Source: an uncultured Oleispira sp.
GTDB taxonomy: Bacteria > Pseudomonadota > Gammaproteobacteria > Pseudomonadales > Oceanobacteraceae
Length of the DNA: 64,000 nt
Direction: 5' to 3'
Assembly: GCA_913061415.1 (NCBI GenBank)
Contig: CAJXUD010000007.1
Coordinates: forward strand, 107,295-171,294
Translations under genes and position numbers: made by a program
Shown here: piece by piece, positions 50,284 to 60,293 of the stretch
Numbering within the stretch: the first letter of the stretch is position 1
How the letters are laid out: each line of letters starts with the position of its first letter
The notes under the pieces: generated by a model
What the model was told of the DNA's origin: nothing
Seen by the model: the letters and a program-made list of their open reading frames with translations, nothing else
Database searches by the model: none

Positions 50284-51714
50284 TTATTTAACCAATTCAA
50301 ACTGACGAACATCAACAAAGTGACCTGCAATAGCGGCCGCGGCAGCCATTGCTGGGCTTACCAAATGCGTACGACCGCCGTAGCCCTGACGACCTTCAAA
50401 GTTACGGTTAGAGGTTGAAGCACAATGCTCGCCCGCGCCCAACTTATCGGCGTTCATCGCTAAGCACATAGAGCAACCTGGCTCGCGCCATTCAAAGCCT
50501 GCCTCAACAAAGATTTTATCCAAACCTTCTTTTTCCGCTTGCTCTTTAACCAAACCAGAACCCGGAACAACCAAAGCCTGAATCACAGAGTTAGCGACTT
50601 TATTGCCTTTAGCAACGGCAGCGGCTGCGCGTAAATCTTCAATACGGCTATTGGTACAAGAACCAATAAATACACGATCCAAGTTGATATCAGTAATCGC
50701 TTGGCCTGGCTCTAAACCCATGTATTTATAAGCACGCTCAAAACCGCTGCGCTCTACTTCGTCTTTAGCATCTCCTAGACGAGGTACAAAACCATCAACC
50801 GTGGTTACCATTTCAGGAGACGTGCCCCAAGTAACCTGCGGTTTGATGTCTTCCGCTTTAATTTCTACAACTTTATCGAAAACCGCATCTTCGTCAGAGA
50901 CCAAATCAGCCCACTGTTCCAATGCCATTTCCCAATGATCGCCTTTAGGTGCGAAGTCGCGACCTTTAACGTAATCGGCGGTGATTTGGTCAAATGCAAC
51001 CATACCGACACGAGCGCCTGCTTCGATTGCCATGTTGCACATGGTCATACGACCTTCCATGCTCATGCTGCGAATCGCGCTACCGCCAAATTCCATTGCG
51101 CAACCGTTACCGCCAGCCGTGCCGATCACACCGATTACATGCAATACCACGTCTTTACCGGTAATGCCTTCGCCTAATTCACCGTCAACACGGATCAAAA
51201 GGTTTTTCATTTTGCGTTGAATCAAACACTGAGTTGCCATTACATGCTCAACTTCAGACGTTCCGATGCCGTGAGCTAATGCTGCAAATGCACCGTGTGT
51301 TGCTGTGTGTGAATCACCACAAACAACCGTCATACCTGGCAAGGTTGCGCCCTGCTCTGGGCCTACTACGTGAACGATACCTTGGCGTTTATCCATCATA
51401 TCGAACTGAGTGATGCCAAATTCGTTACAGTTATCGTCTAACGTCTGTACCTGAATTTTTGATACAGGATCTTGAATACCCTGAATACCAATGGTGCGCT
51501 CAGTTTTGGTCGTTGGTACGTTATGGTCTGGAGTGGCTAAGTTTGCGCTTAGCTTCCAAGGCTTACGACCAGCGATGCGAAGACCTTCAAACGCTTGTGG
51601 CGAGGTCACTTCGTGTAATAATTGACGATCGATGTAGATTAAAGCCGTGCCGTCGTCGCGTTGCTTGACCAAGTGTGAATCCCACAACTTGTCATATAAT
51701 GTTTTAGCCGTCAT
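50284..51714 (-). CDS. leuC: Isopropylmalate isomerase large subunit
   Basis: Aconitase-family [4Fe-4S] subunit. 476 residues. Cluster cysteines in [20 protein letters not shown] and [13 protein letters not shown]; also [20 protein letters not shown] and [20 protein letters not shown]. Divergent from the LysR-type gene at 51926 across 211 bases that include a perfect palindrome. Confidence 0.97.
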   Translation of the reverse strand: MTAKTLYDKLWDSHLVKQRDDGTALIYIDRQLLHEVTSPQAFEGLRIAGRKPWKLSANLATPDHNVPTTKTERTIGIQGIQDPVSKIQVQTLDDNCNEFGITQFDMMDKRQGIVHVVGPEQGATLPGMTVVCGDSHTATHGAFAALAHGIGTSEVEHVMATQCLIQRKMKNLLIRVDGELGEGITGKDVVLHVIGVIGTAGGNGCAMEFGGSAIRSMSMEGRMTMCNMAIEAGARVGMVAFDQITADYVKGRDFAPKGDHWEMALEQWADLVSDEDAVFDKVVEIKAEDIKPQVTWGTSPEMVTTVDGFVPRLGDAKDEVERSGFERAYKYMGLEPGQAITDINLDRVFIGSCTNSRIEDLRAAAAVAKGNKVANSVIQALVVPGSGLVKEQAEKEGLDKIFVEAGFEWREPGCSMCLAMNADKLGAGEHCASTSNRNFEGRQGYGGRTHLVSPAMAAAAAIAGHFVDVRQFELVK

Positions 51715-51862
51715 AGCGCTCTCTCATAGCTGTATGATTAATTTCAACAAGAAGTCTATTTAAGCGCAGATACATTCAAACCAATCTCTGCATGCTTCTT
51801 TGATAACTCATCATACGAAAAACCAAGCAATAACTCCAATTCATATTTTTCATAAAGTGTAT

Positions 51863-51879
51863 TACTATTTGGAATAGTA
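51863..51879. promoter_or_regulatory. Palindromic operator candidate between leuC and the LysR gene
   Basis: TACTATT-TGG-AATAGTA, a perfect 7-bp inverted repeat with a 3-bp centre. It is 46 bases upstream of the LysR-type start and 148 upstream of leuC. Its size and dyad fit a LysR-type box; binding by the adjacent regulator is inferred from the divergent arrangement. Confidence 0.5.
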
Positions 51880-51925
51880 GGTACTCAACACAACCCCATG
51901 GCCCAATAACCGAGATGCGTAATAG

Positions 51926-52813
51926 ATGGACATTCAAGCCCTAACAGCTTTCATTTCGGTAGCAGAACACAAATCGTTCTCTCTTGCAGCTGGACAGCTT
52001 CATCTAACCCAGCCCGCTATTAGCAAGCGCATTAAAGGCCTTGAAGAGCAGCTAAACAGCCCGCTATTTGATCGACATAATCGAAGCCTAAGCTTAACCG
52101 ATACCGGACACTCTTTATTACCTAAAGCGAAAGAAATTGTGCAACTCGTTAATGATACCCGCCTGTCTATGCGCAATATGAATCATAAGGTCGAGGGCAG
52201 TTTAAAACTGGGAACAAGTCATCATATTGGCCTGCATCGGCTACCACCTTATTTGAAATCATTTTCTAGCCAATTCCCAAATGCTGAACTTAACCTTAGC
52301 TTCATGGGGTCTGAATCTGCCTACAAAGCGGTCGCTCAAAGACAAGTCGAGCTTGCTTTGACCACACTCGAGACCTCAAATACCGACTATTCACCCGAAG
52401 GTATTGTTAGTGAAGTACTCTGGCACGATGAAATGATATTTGTTTGCTCCACCAAGCATCCTCTTAACCAGCTAAACAACGTCCAATTAAAAAACCTCAG
52501 TGACTACCCTGCGATCCTACCTGAATCTAATACTTTCACATTTAAGTTGCTCGTAGAGCAGTTCAGGCAACAAGGATTAATCTTACGCTCACCTATGCCA
52601 ACCAATTATTTAGAAACAATTAAAATGTTGGTTTCCGTGGGCTTAGGTTGGAGTTTATTGCCGAAATCCATGCTCGATAATGCAGAAGAAATGGGGCTAA
52701 TTGAACTACAAATAAATCAAATATCACTAACCCGACCACTAGGATTCTTATATTTACAAGATAGAACCCTATCAAATGCAGCAAAAGCTTTTATCGCGCT
52801 CATAAAGGCCTAA
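51926..52813 (+). CDS. LysR-type regulator divergent from leuC
   Basis: 295-residue LysR-family transcription regulator. The N-terminal winged helix-turn-helix is HKSFSLAAGQLHLTQPAISK and RIKGLEEQLNSPLFDRH; the C-terminal effector domain (about 90-295) starts LKLGTSHHIGLHRLPPYLKS. The divergent position next to leuCDB, also found in Pseudomonas-type genomes, suggests it controls leucine genes, possibly in response to a pathway intermediate; the ligand is not predictable. Confidence 0.9.
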   Translation: MDIQALTAFISVAEHKSFSLAAGQLHLTQPAISKRIKGLEEQLNSPLFDRHNRSLSLTDTGHSLLPKAKEIVQLVNDTRLSMRNMNHKVEGSLKLGTSHHIGLHRLPPYLKSFSSQFPNAELNLSFMGSESAYKAVAQRQVELALTTLETSNTDYSPEGIVSEVLWHDEMIFVCSTKHPLNQLNNVQLKNLSDYPAILPESNTFTFKLLVEQFRQQGLILRSPMPTNYLETIKMLVSVGLGWSLLPKSMLDNAEEMGLIELQINQISLTRPLGFLYLQDRTLSNAAKAFIALIKA

Positions 52814-52897
52814 ACTATTGATATAAGGCAACGATTTAAACGCTTTCTGCTATACATTAGAATTGATAAACAGAACTAATATCAAAAGGAGCTTCCC

Positions 52898-53824
52898 ATG
52901 CTAAATATTAAACATATTCTTGTCGTTTTAGACAGCGACCACCCAGAGCAACCTGCATTCCACCGCGCTCTAGCATTGGCTGGCTCATTAAAAGCTGATA
53001 TCACAATTTTAGGCAGTTGCTATGAAGCATACTGCGAAGACAGCTCTTCTCTTGAAGTTGATACAAAAAATGAGATTAAGTCAGCTTTAATAAATAACAA
53101 ACAAATGTGGTTAGATTCTTTTGTTGAGGAAGCAAAGGAACATGGCGTTGAGATATCAACAGAGGTTCATTGGCAAAAAAGTCTTTATGACGCCGTGATG
53201 GCATCAATGAACACCTCTAGCTTTGATCTGGTGATCAAAGGCACGAAGCCACACAGTCTTGTAGATCGAATTTTCACACACAGTGACTGGAACTTACTGC
53301 GTCATAGTCAAGCCCCCGTTCTGTTAGTGAAATCTGCAAAACCCTGGTTGCAGAATCGAATTTTAGCGTCCATTGATGCTACATCTCACGACAAGGGCCA
53401 TAAGCTAATCAACGAAAATATTCTCGATTATGCCGAGCACTTAGCTGACCATCTAGAGACTGACCTACATTTGGTAAACTCTTACCCAATGGTCGCCTTA
53501 GCTTTTGCGATGGTGCCTGAAGTTACGGCCCCAGATGACATTCAAAAGTATATAACAGAGCAGCACAAAACTGAGTGTGAATACTACGCCAAGAAATACA
53601 ATATCAATGACGATCATATTCATATTACAGAAGGTGATCCTGATGATGTTGTTGAGGTGATGGCTAAAGAAATCGATGCAGATTTAGTCGTGATTGGCAG
53701 TATTGGTAGAGAAGGCTGGTCTGGAGTACTACTTGGCAATACAGCCGAAAGAATTGTCGACCGAGTAGCCTGTGATGTCTTGGTGATAAAGCCTCTTGAT
53801 GGGGTTGACCCTGAAGTGGAATAG
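52898..53824 (+). CDS. uspE: Tandem-domain universal stress protein (UspE-like)
   Basis: 308-residue cytosolic protein made of two Usp domains. The first covers about 1-148 (IKHILVVLDSDHPEQPAFHR; ending LLRHSQAPVLLVKSAKP). The second covers about 150-305 (NRILASIDATSHDKGHKLIN) and ends with the ATP-loop-like sequence VIGSIGREGWSGVLLGNTAE then RIVDRVACDVLVIKP. Strong AAAGGAG site. Stress or low-oxygen role is known for UspE in E. coli and only inferred here. Confidence 0.88.
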   Translation: MLNIKHILVVLDSDHPEQPAFHRALALAGSLKADITILGSCYEAYCEDSSSLEVDTKNEIKSALINNKQMWLDSFVEEAKEHGVEISTEVHWQKSLYDAVMASMNTSSFDLVIKGTKPHSLVDRIFTHSDWNLLRHSQAPVLLVKSAKPWLQNRILASIDATSHDKGHKLINENILDYAEHLADHLETDLHLVNSYPMVALAFAMVPEVTAPDDIQKYITEQHKTECEYYAKKYNINDDHIHITEGDPDDVVEVMAKEIDADLVVIGSIGREGWSGVLLGNTAERIVDRVACDVLVIKPLDGVDPEVE

Positions 53825-53877
53825 CACCAAGAAATTGAACAGCACACTGTTTCAAATCTCATACTTCATGCTTCAAG

Positions 53878-53903
53878 AGCGCGGCTAGTGAATTAGCCGC
53901 GCT
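53878..53903. terminator. Inverted repeat between uspE and the rhodanese gene
   Basis: Perfect 10-bp stem AGCGCGGCTA/TAGCCGCGCT with a 6-base loop between convergent genes. There is no strong T-run, so it may serve as a weak bidirectional terminator. Confidence 0.6.
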
Positions 53904-53918
53904 TTAGCACAAGGTATT

Positions 53919-54242
53919 TTAGTTAAACTCAAGAACCACCGTTTCATGCTTTAGGTCTGATATTCCGCCATCATTATGTACGTTATCGTATCCCATATCC
54001 TGCAGTACTTTTAAAGCCCTACCCGCTCGATTACCACTCCTGCAATAAAGATGAATCTTTGCGCTTTTATCTGCGGTCACTGCCGTTATTTTATCCGCTA
54101 TTTCATCATAAGGAATATGGGCAGCCCCCTTAACGTGACCCGTCTCATATTCACCTGTGGTGCGGACATCAATCCAGTATTCAGATTCTGCATGTACCTG
54201 CATACCGCAAACCATCATCATTAATATTAGTATTTTTCTCAT
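53919..54242 (-). CDS. Periplasmic single-domain rhodanese (PspE-like)
   Basis: 107 residues with a signal peptide (MRKILILMMMVCGMQVHA, cleavage after HA). The single rhodanese domain includes YWIDVRTTGEYETGHVKGAA, and the active-site loop is YCRSGNRAG with the catalytic Cys. It resembles PspE/GlpE-like thiosulfate sulfurtransferases; exact acceptor unknown. Lies 151 bases downstream of the nitrate transporter, same strand. Confidence 0.88.
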   Translation of the reverse strand: MRKILILMMMVCGMQVHAESEYWIDVRTTGEYETGHVKGAAHIPYDEIADKITAVTADKSAKIHLYCRSGNRAGRALKVLQDMGYDNVHNDGGISDLKHETVVLEFN

Positions 54243-54393
54243 GTGCCACCCTCACAAATCAAATGTGTTATTACGCCTTCAACTTATCGCGCTGCAATTA
54301 AGATATTACTCAAATGGAATATATGCAAACATAAAAAACGCCAACAGTTTCCTGTCAGCGTTCTTTGCTGCTCGAAATAAACTAACTACAATA

Positions 54394-55860
54394 CTAACTC
54401 ACATCAATCATCTGCACTGAGCCATCTTCCATCACTTCGGCAATCTGACCACCCGGCTCTTCCATCATTAATAAAACGATAAAACCAACCACTGCTGTTA
54501 CTCCAATCACGGAGAAGAAGACCGAATATTCAACAAAAGAAAGTACCGTTAAATAAACAACCGCCCCTACGTTACCGTAAGCCCCCGTCATACCCGCAAT
54601 CTGACCCGTCAAACGACGCTTAATTAACGGCACAACGGCAAATACTGCGCCTTCTCCTGCTTGCACAAAGAAAGAACACGCCATCACTGTGACAACCGCC
54701 AACCATAAAGGCCAAGTCGCATCCACCATTGACATGGCAAAATAACCTACTGCCAAACCTGCTGTTAAAATCAATAGCGTTGGCTTACGGCCAAACTTAT
54801 CCGAGATCCAACCACCACCCGGGCGTGACATTAGATTCATAAACGCATACGCAGAGGCCACCATACCCGCATACACAGGACTCAACTCGAACGTCTCAGA
54901 AAAGAACAGAGGTAACATAGAGATAACCGCTAACTCTGATCCAAACGTTGCAAAATACAATACATTCAATACCGCAACCTGCTTAAATTTATAACGGTGC
55001 AACTCAGGAACCGGTTCTTTAAAAATGTTCTTATTCACCGCCCAAACGTGCTTCATTTCGTACATGAACAATAAAACCAAACCCACATACGATGCATTAG
55101 CCACTAACTGACTGTACATTTCAACACCTGCTGGAGAGAGCTTCCAGTTAAGCAAAGCAAGTGCGGCATACATGGGTAATTTCATGATAATTAATAAAAA
55201 GAAATCTCCTTGGCTGGTTACTTCAATCGCACCAATATTTTTTGGCTTAAAGTAAGTAGAGCCTTTAGGCGTATCGCTCACATTAAAATAGAAAATAAAA
55301 CCAAAGATAAAACTAATGATCCCGGTAAGGCCAATCGCATATCTCCAGCCATCTTCACCACCAAACATTAACGCAATAACGGGTAAAGTAAACGCCGCTG
55401 CTGCAGAACCAAAATTACCCCAACCGCCATAAATTCCTTCAGCCGTACCCAACTCTTTAGCAGGGAACCATTCGCTCACTAAGCGAATACCAATCACAAA
55501 ACCTGCACCGATAAAACCAAGCATGAAACGTGCGATTGCCGCTTGCGCAAAACTGTCTGCTAACGCAAACATAAAGCAAGGAATCGAACAGACAATTAAG
55601 AGTGCTGAATAAACCACCTTAGGACCAAAGCGGTCGGTTAACATGCCAATAATTACTCGCGCCGGAATTGTTAAGGCAACGTTTAAAATCAATAATGTTT
55701 TAATTTGGGATGAGTCTAAACCCAAACTATTAGCAATGGCCATTAATAGCGGCGCATGGTTAAACCATACAAAGAAGCTAATAAAGAAAGCCATCCAGCT
55801 CATGTGCAAGATTTTCATCTTGCCGGTAAAATTGAACAAATTAAACTTTTCAGTCGACAT
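54394..55860 (-). CDS. narK: NarK/NasA-family nitrate/nitrite transporter
   Basis: Major-facilitator protein of 488 residues with 12 predicted TM helices. Near the start it has [18 protein letters not shown], the nitrate-porter opening. The two nitrate-signature glycine-rich helices are [20 protein letters not shown] and [20 protein letters not shown], with MFS loop [12 protein letters not shown]. Third gene of nirB-nirD-narK, 125 bases after nirD. Supplies nitrate or nitrite to the cytosolic reductase. No nitrate reductase gene is in the window. Confidence 0.92.
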   Translation of the reverse strand: MSTEKFNLFNFTGKMKILHMSWMAFFISFFVWFNHAPLLMAIANSLGLDSSQIKTLLILNVALTIPARVIIGMLTDRFGPKVVYSALLIVCSIPCFMFALADSFAQAAIARFMLGFIGAGFVIGIRLVSEWFPAKELGTAEGIYGGWGNFGSAAAAFTLPVIALMFGGEDGWRYAIGLTGIISFIFGFIFYFNVSDTPKGSTYFKPKNIGAIEVTSQGDFFLLIIMKLPMYAALALLNWKLSPAGVEMYSQLVANASYVGLVLLFMYEMKHVWAVNKNIFKEPVPELHRYKFKQVAVLNVLYFATFGSELAVISMLPLFFSETFELSPVYAGMVASAYAFMNLMSRPGGGWISDKFGRKPTLLILTAGLAVGYFAMSMVDATWPLWLAVVTVMACSFFVQAGEGAVFAVVPLIKRRLTGQIAGMTGAYGNVGAVVYLTVLSFVEYSVFFSVIGVTAVVGFIVLLMMEEPGGQIAEVMEDGSVQMIDVS

Positions 55861-55985
55861 AGAATTTTCTCTAGTATTTTTAAACTACGACCGCCAGTCA
55901 GCACTACTTTGCAATGATGCTTTATTCAGTTCATTACAAAGTAATTAGAAATAACCAGCGGATTTAATATTTAAGCAAACAGGAA

Positions 55986-56333
55986 TTAAGCAAGCAGTTG
56001 GACTTGCCCATCTTCAACGCGTATTTGATAGGTTTTTAACGCCTTAGAATCATCTTCCAAACACTCACCCGAACGTAAATCAAAATGCTGTTTATAAAGA
56101 GGAGAAGCCACGACTAGACTCTCTCCTATAGATCCAAGAATACCTCGTGACATCACATTCGCTTTACCAAAAGGATCGAAGTTCGACAAGGCAAACAACT
56201 CTCCTGTTAAGGCGGGTTTGAAAATCGCAACCTGTTCGCCTTTATGCAAAGCACACAAGCCAGTATCAGCCGTTAAATCATCTTCACTACAAACCGTAAT
56301 CCACTGAGTGGCATTTAAAGTATTCGTTGTCAT
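55986..56333 (-). CDS. nirD: NirD, nitrite reductase small subunit
   Basis: 115-residue Rieske-fold subunit of the NADH-dependent nitrite reductase, lacking the iron-sulfur Cys/His ligands as is usual for NirD. Features: WITVCSEDDLTADTGLCALH, SNFDPFGKANVMSRGILGSI and HFDLRSGECLEDD. Lies 59 bases after nirB. Confidence 0.93.
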   Translation of the reverse strand: MTTNTLNATQWITVCSEDDLTADTGLCALHKGEQVAIFKPALTGELFALSNFDPFGKANVMSRGILGSIGESLVVASPLYKQHFDLRSGECLEDDSKALKTYQIRVEDGQVQLLA

Positions 56334-56392
56334 ATTAATATTCCTTATTTACAAACCCAAAACCGTGAAGCCGTTGTTATATAAAATCGCAT

Positions 56393-58954
56393 TTACTTAG
56401 ACGCAATACCGTCTAACGAAACCAATTCAATGCGCTCGGCTTCTGTTGCTGGGCGGCGCTGCCCACGCTCACGAACAAATGCAAGCTCACTGTCTTGCTC
56501 GTCGCTATTAATAAAGTGCTGGAAGCGTTTTAGTTTTTCAGGACTTTCAATCGTTGTTTTCCATTCACACTGGTAAGTACCAACAACCGTGGTCATTTCA
56601 TTATCCAGATCAGCGCCAATGTTTAATTTATCGTCCATCACCACTTCACGAAGATAATCCAAACCACCTTCTAAATTTTCCATCCAAACAGATGTGCGCT
56701 GTAAGCGATCGGCGGTGCGAACGTAAAACATAAGAATGCGATCGATGTAACGCATTAACGTATCGTCATCCAAATCAGTGGCAAATAAATCAGCATGGCG
56801 CGGGCGCATACCGCCGTTACCACACACATAAAGATTCCAACCACCTTCAGTTGCAATCACACCAATATCTTTACTCTGAGCTTCTGCACACTCACGAGTA
56901 CAGCCCGACACACCAAACTTAATTTTATGCGGCGAACGCAAACCTTTATAACGATCTTCAAGAGCCAGTGCCATCGAGACAGAGTCGAGCACACCATAAC
57001 GACACCAGGTACTACCGACACACGACTTAACTGTCCGTAAAGATTTTCCGTAAGCGTGGCCTGTTTCAAAACCGGCATCCACTAAGATTTTCCAAATAAT
57101 AGGGAGCTCATGTAACTGTGCGCCAAATAGATCAATACGCTGACCGCCAGTAATCTTGGTATACAAATCAAAGTCTTTCGCCACCTGCCCTAAGACGATT
57201 AACTTATCCGGTGTAATTTCACCCGCAGCGATACGAGGAACAATGGAATAAGTGCCATCTTTTTGCATATTGCCCAAATACACATCATTGGTATCTTGCA
57301 AACCAATGTGATCGTCTTTCAGAATATATTCGTTACTGAAAGAGGCTAAAATATTGCCTACTGTTGGCTTACATATTTCACAACCATGGCCTTTACCGTG
57401 ACTCGACAATAATTCTTGGAAATTTTTAATGCCTTTTATACGAACGATATCGGCAAGCTCTGTGCGGGTATAAGCAAAGTGTTCACATAAATCATTATTT
57501 ACTTCAACGCCCAGTGATAATAATTCAGCATCCATCACCTGTTTGGTTAACGCTGCGCAACCACCACAGCCTGTGCTCGCTTTGGTTGCATCCTTAATAT
57601 CACCCATGGTGCAACAACCACCCTGAACCGCAGCAGAGATATCGCCTTTGGAAACATCAAAACACGAACAAATGGTCGCCGCTTCTGGTAGTGCATCAAC
57701 GCCCAATCCAACACTGGCCTCACCATCCAAACTTGGAAGAATTAAACCTTCAGGATTTTTGGGTAAATCCATATCGTTTAATTTAACTTGCAACAAATTA
57801 CTGTAGGCATCGGCTTCGCCAACTAATACAGCCCCCAATAATTTCTTACCGTCCGCTGATACAATTAAGCGTTTATAAACCTGATTAATATCATCTTGAT
57901 AGACATAACTTAAACAGCCCGGCGTATTACCTTGCGCATCACCAATCGACGCAACATCAACACCCAGTAATTTTAACTTGGTGCTCATATCTGCACCGTT
58001 AAATTCTAAACCTTGGCAGCTACCAACCGTCGATTTGATGTGATCAAACGCAACCTTTGCCATGTTATAACCCGGGGCAACCAAGCCATAAATCATTCCA
58101 CCCCAAAGCGCGCATTCGCCGATGGCGTAGATGTCGTCATTAGAGGTTTGGCAGTTATTATTAATTTGGATACCACCACGCTCACCAATTTGTAAATCCC
58201 ACTGGCGCGCTAGCTCATCTTGTGGGCGAATACCCGCAGAAAATAAAATCATATCGGTTTCTAAAAAAGTACCGTCCGCAAAGTTCATGCGATAACGACA
58301 GGTCTCACCCGCTACAATCTCAGTCGTATTTTTTCCGGTATGAACCTCAACGCCCATCTCTTCGATCTTGGTTCGCAGTAACGCGCCACCTGCTTCATCA
58401 AGCTGAACCGCCATTAAGCGTGGAGCAAATTCAACCACGTGTGTTTTAACACCGGCTTGCTTCACCGCATTTGCCGCTTCAAGCCCCAACAAGCCTCCAC
58501 CCACAACCACACCCACTTTACTGGCGGCGGCAGAAGCAGAAATAGCCTCCAAATCTTCAATGGTACGATAAACCAAGCAATGATCTTGATCTTTACCTGG
58601 AATAGGCGGAACAAAAGGATAAGAGCCTGTCGCCAGAACCAATTTGTCATAAATCTCTTTACGACCGCCAGCAGTAATAACAAATTTTTCTTCGCGATTA
58701 ATTTCAACTACTTTATCGTTAAGAATGTAGTTGATACCCTTCTCTTGATAATAACTTTCAGTAGTTAAGGCAAGATCTTCTGCTGTTGAACCCGAGAAAT
58801 ATTTACTCAACTGCACGCGATCGTAGGCTAAGCGTGGCTCTTCTGAAAAGGTAATTATTTCGTACTGATCTGCGGTGTCTGAGGTTGCTACAGCATCAAT
58901 AAAGTTATGGCCTACCATGCCATTACCAACAACGATTACACGGGTCTTATTCAT
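56393..58954 (-). CDS. nirB: NirB, NADH-dependent nitrite reductase large subunit
   Basis: Cytosolic siroheme enzyme reducing nitrite to ammonium. 853 residues. FAD/NAD domains (about 1-400: VIVVGNGMVGHNFIDAV, GLLGLEAANAVKQAGVKTHV, ILFSAGIRPQDELA). A [2Fe-2S] BFD-like Cys cluster follows (TICSCFDVSKGDI, GCCTMGDIKDATK, TGCGGC). The sulfite/nitrite reductase half has siroheme-[4Fe-4S] ligands CVGSTWCRYG and SGCTRECAEAQSKDIG. Siroheme comes from CysG (9745-11106). Transcribed with nirD and narK; in relatives this operon answers to nitrate/nitrogen status. Confidence 0.96.
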   Translation of the reverse strand: MNKTRVIVVGNGMVGHNFIDAVATSDTADQYEIITFSEEPRLAYDRVQLSKYFSGSTAEDLALTTESYYQEKGINYILNDKVVEINREEKFVITAGGRKEIYDKLVLATGSYPFVPPIPGKDQDHCLVYRTIEDLEAISASAAASKVGVVVGGGLLGLEAANAVKQAGVKTHVVEFAPRLMAVQLDEAGGALLRTKIEEMGVEVHTGKNTTEIVAGETCRYRMNFADGTFLETDMILFSAGIRPQDELARQWDLQIGERGGIQINNNCQTSNDDIYAIGECALWGGMIYGLVAPGYNMAKVAFDHIKSTVGSCQGLEFNGADMSTKLKLLGVDVASIGDAQGNTPGCLSYVYQDDINQVYKRLIVSADGKKLLGAVLVGEADAYSNLLQVKLNDMDLPKNPEGLILPSLDGEASVGLGVDALPEAATICSCFDVSKGDISAAVQGGCCTMGDIKDATKASTGCGGCAALTKQVMDAELLSLGVEVNNDLCEHFAYTRTELADIVRIKGIKNFQELLSSHGKGHGCEICKPTVGNILASFSNEYILKDDHIGLQDTNDVYLGNMQKDGTYSIVPRIAAGEITPDKLIVLGQVAKDFDLYTKITGGQRIDLFGAQLHELPIIWKILVDAGFETGHAYGKSLRTVKSCVGSTWCRYGVLDSVSMALALEDRYKGLRSPHKIKFGVSGCTRECAEAQSKDIGVIATEGGWNLYVCGNGGMRPRHADLFATDLDDDTLMRYIDRILMFYVRTADRLQRTSVWMENLEGGLDYLREVVMDDKLNIGADLDNEMTTVVGTYQCEWKTTIESPEKLKRFQHFINSDEQDSELAFVRERGQRRPATEAERIELVSLDGIASK

Positions 58955-59318
58955 AGCTGATCTCTCTAATCCTAGGTTATCTTATATTCGCCTTCTTCCC
59001 TGAAACCCTATTCCATAGGGCTTTCATCATGGTGTGGCGTATTTTACCTAGGTACTGCAACCATGATGCCAACTCCTGAAAATCAATAAAAAATGCTTTA
59101 AATGCCTCTTTTTGGCTAGCCAGCATCCTAAAATCGCACAACCAAAACAAAACTTGCGCTATTCGAGTGCGTACGGATTTAACATACGCACCAGCCAAGA
59201 GCGTATATTTCTTAAAACGTGAGAAATCCGGAGATTTGCACAACATTTTTTCCACAGATGGCTGTAATGCCTGTTATAGTGGTGTTTTAAAATACTGATT
59301 AATCGATTAGCACAAATA
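58955..59318. other. Divergent regulatory region between nirB and fabR
   Basis: 364 bases without a convincing gene. On the minus strand (nirB leader side) there are several dyads. CATCATGGT/ACCATGATG (59025-59068) encloses a CCTAGG palindrome, and CCCTA-TGGAA-TAGGG is at about 59006-59020. GTGCGTA/TACGCAC lies near 59170-59195 and TGGCTAGCCA near 59115-59125. TAATCGATTA lies just upstream of fabR. A 92-codon minus-strand frame (58977-59255) covers the dyads but looks non-coding. The layout could hold a structured nirB leader. Confidence 0.4.
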
Positions 59319-59912
59319 ATGAGCATACGGTCAGAACAAAAAGAAAAGACGCGCCAAGCAATAATTCAAGCCGCGCTAAAATTAAGTGAAGACAAAGGTT
59401 ACCCCGCGTTAAGCTTGCGTGAAGTCACTCGCGAAGCAGAAATTGCACCCGCTACCTTTTATAGACATTTTAAAGATATGGAAGAGTTAGGATTAGTACT
59501 GGTCGACAAGGTCGCCCTAACTCTTCGACAACTTATGCGTAAAGCGCGTCAACGCATCAAGATAAACGGCAGCGTTATAGAAACCTCTGTAATAACGCAA
59601 CTAGAGTTCAGCCAGCAAAATCCAGAACTGTTTCGCCTACTAACAAGCGGACTCACTGGCGGCCCCAAAATCTTTCGTGAAGCCTTACAAAAAGAAAAGC
59701 AATTCTTTGTCGATGAGCTGCATGAGGATTTGAGCAGTGATTCGAGATTAACCAATACTGCCTTAGCAGCAGAGATCATGGTCAACCAAGTACTGGTGGC
59801 TAGCATTGAAGCGATTGATAAAAAACCGGAAGAACTGGTTCTAATCCAGCAACGATTAATCACCCAACTACGCATGATATTACTAGGCAGCATGGCTCAA
59901 AAATCAAACTAG
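59319..59912 (+). CDS. fabR: FabR, TetR-family repressor of unsaturated fatty acid synthesis
   Basis: 197-residue TetR-family regulator that in E. coli represses fabA and fabB according to acyl-CoA/ACP saturation. The N-terminal helix-turn-helix is SLREVTREAEIAPATFYRHF, nearly identical to the FabR pattern. The ligand domain includes LEFSQQNPELFRLLTSGLTG. No fab gene or desaturase lies next to it in the window, so assignment rests on sequence pattern. Confidence 0.88.
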   Translation: MSIRSEQKEKTRQAIIQAALKLSEDKGYPALSLREVTREAEIAPATFYRHFKDMEELGLVLVDKVALTLRQLMRKARQRIKINGSVIETSVITQLEFSQQNPELFRLLTSGLTGGPKIFREALQKEKQFFVDELHEDLSSDSRLTNTALAAEIMVNQVLVASIEAIDKKPEELVLIQQRLITQLRMILLGSMAQKSN

Positions 59913-59963
59913 CCTGCTCCTGCGTAGTCTCTGAAGAAATAACATATAAAGGCTACACAACAA

Positions 59964-60179
59964 ATGGAAAACAAAGCGTTTATTCAGCAAAGAATAGGTA
60001 TTTATATTGATTCTGACTTCAATCCCAATGACGATAAAGTTGTAGTGACGACTCTTAGGGATAAATTTAATATTCAATTACCACAAAGATCAGCTCTAAA
60101 CGACTCTTTAGCAGCAACCGCCAGCACCCATGAAATCGTCGATCTTATTTTAAAGTTTCGCACTATGGATACTATTTAA
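59964..60179 (+). CDS. Hypothetical 71-residue protein
   Basis: I do not recognise this protein. ATG at 59964 with AAGG upstream; 51 bases after fabR, so possibly co-transcribed. Soluble, mixed alpha/beta in appearance: IGIYIDSDFNPNDDKVVVTT at the start, LRDKFNIQLPQRSALNDSL in the middle and a helical ending HEIVDLILKFRTM. No signal peptide, no cysteine, no TM segment. It is the last gene with core-genome appearance before the accessory region. Confidence 0.65.
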   Translation: MENKAFIQQRIGIYIDSDFNPNDDKVVVTTLRDKFNIQLPQRSALNDSLAATASTHEIVDLILKFRTMDTI

Positions 60180-60293
60180 CCCGCTCAAAACTTCAGAAGT
60201 GACCCAGTCCGTATAGCTGATCTGATTGGAAAGACAAATAGTTAAACAATATGAGATAATGCAGCCTTACACTGACATCGAAAAATCTCATAC

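Noticed and set aside
58977..59255. 92-codon minus-strand frame between nirB and fabR
   Set aside because: No recognised domain; it covers several dyads expected in a promoter or leader region. Kept as regulatory region rather than gene.
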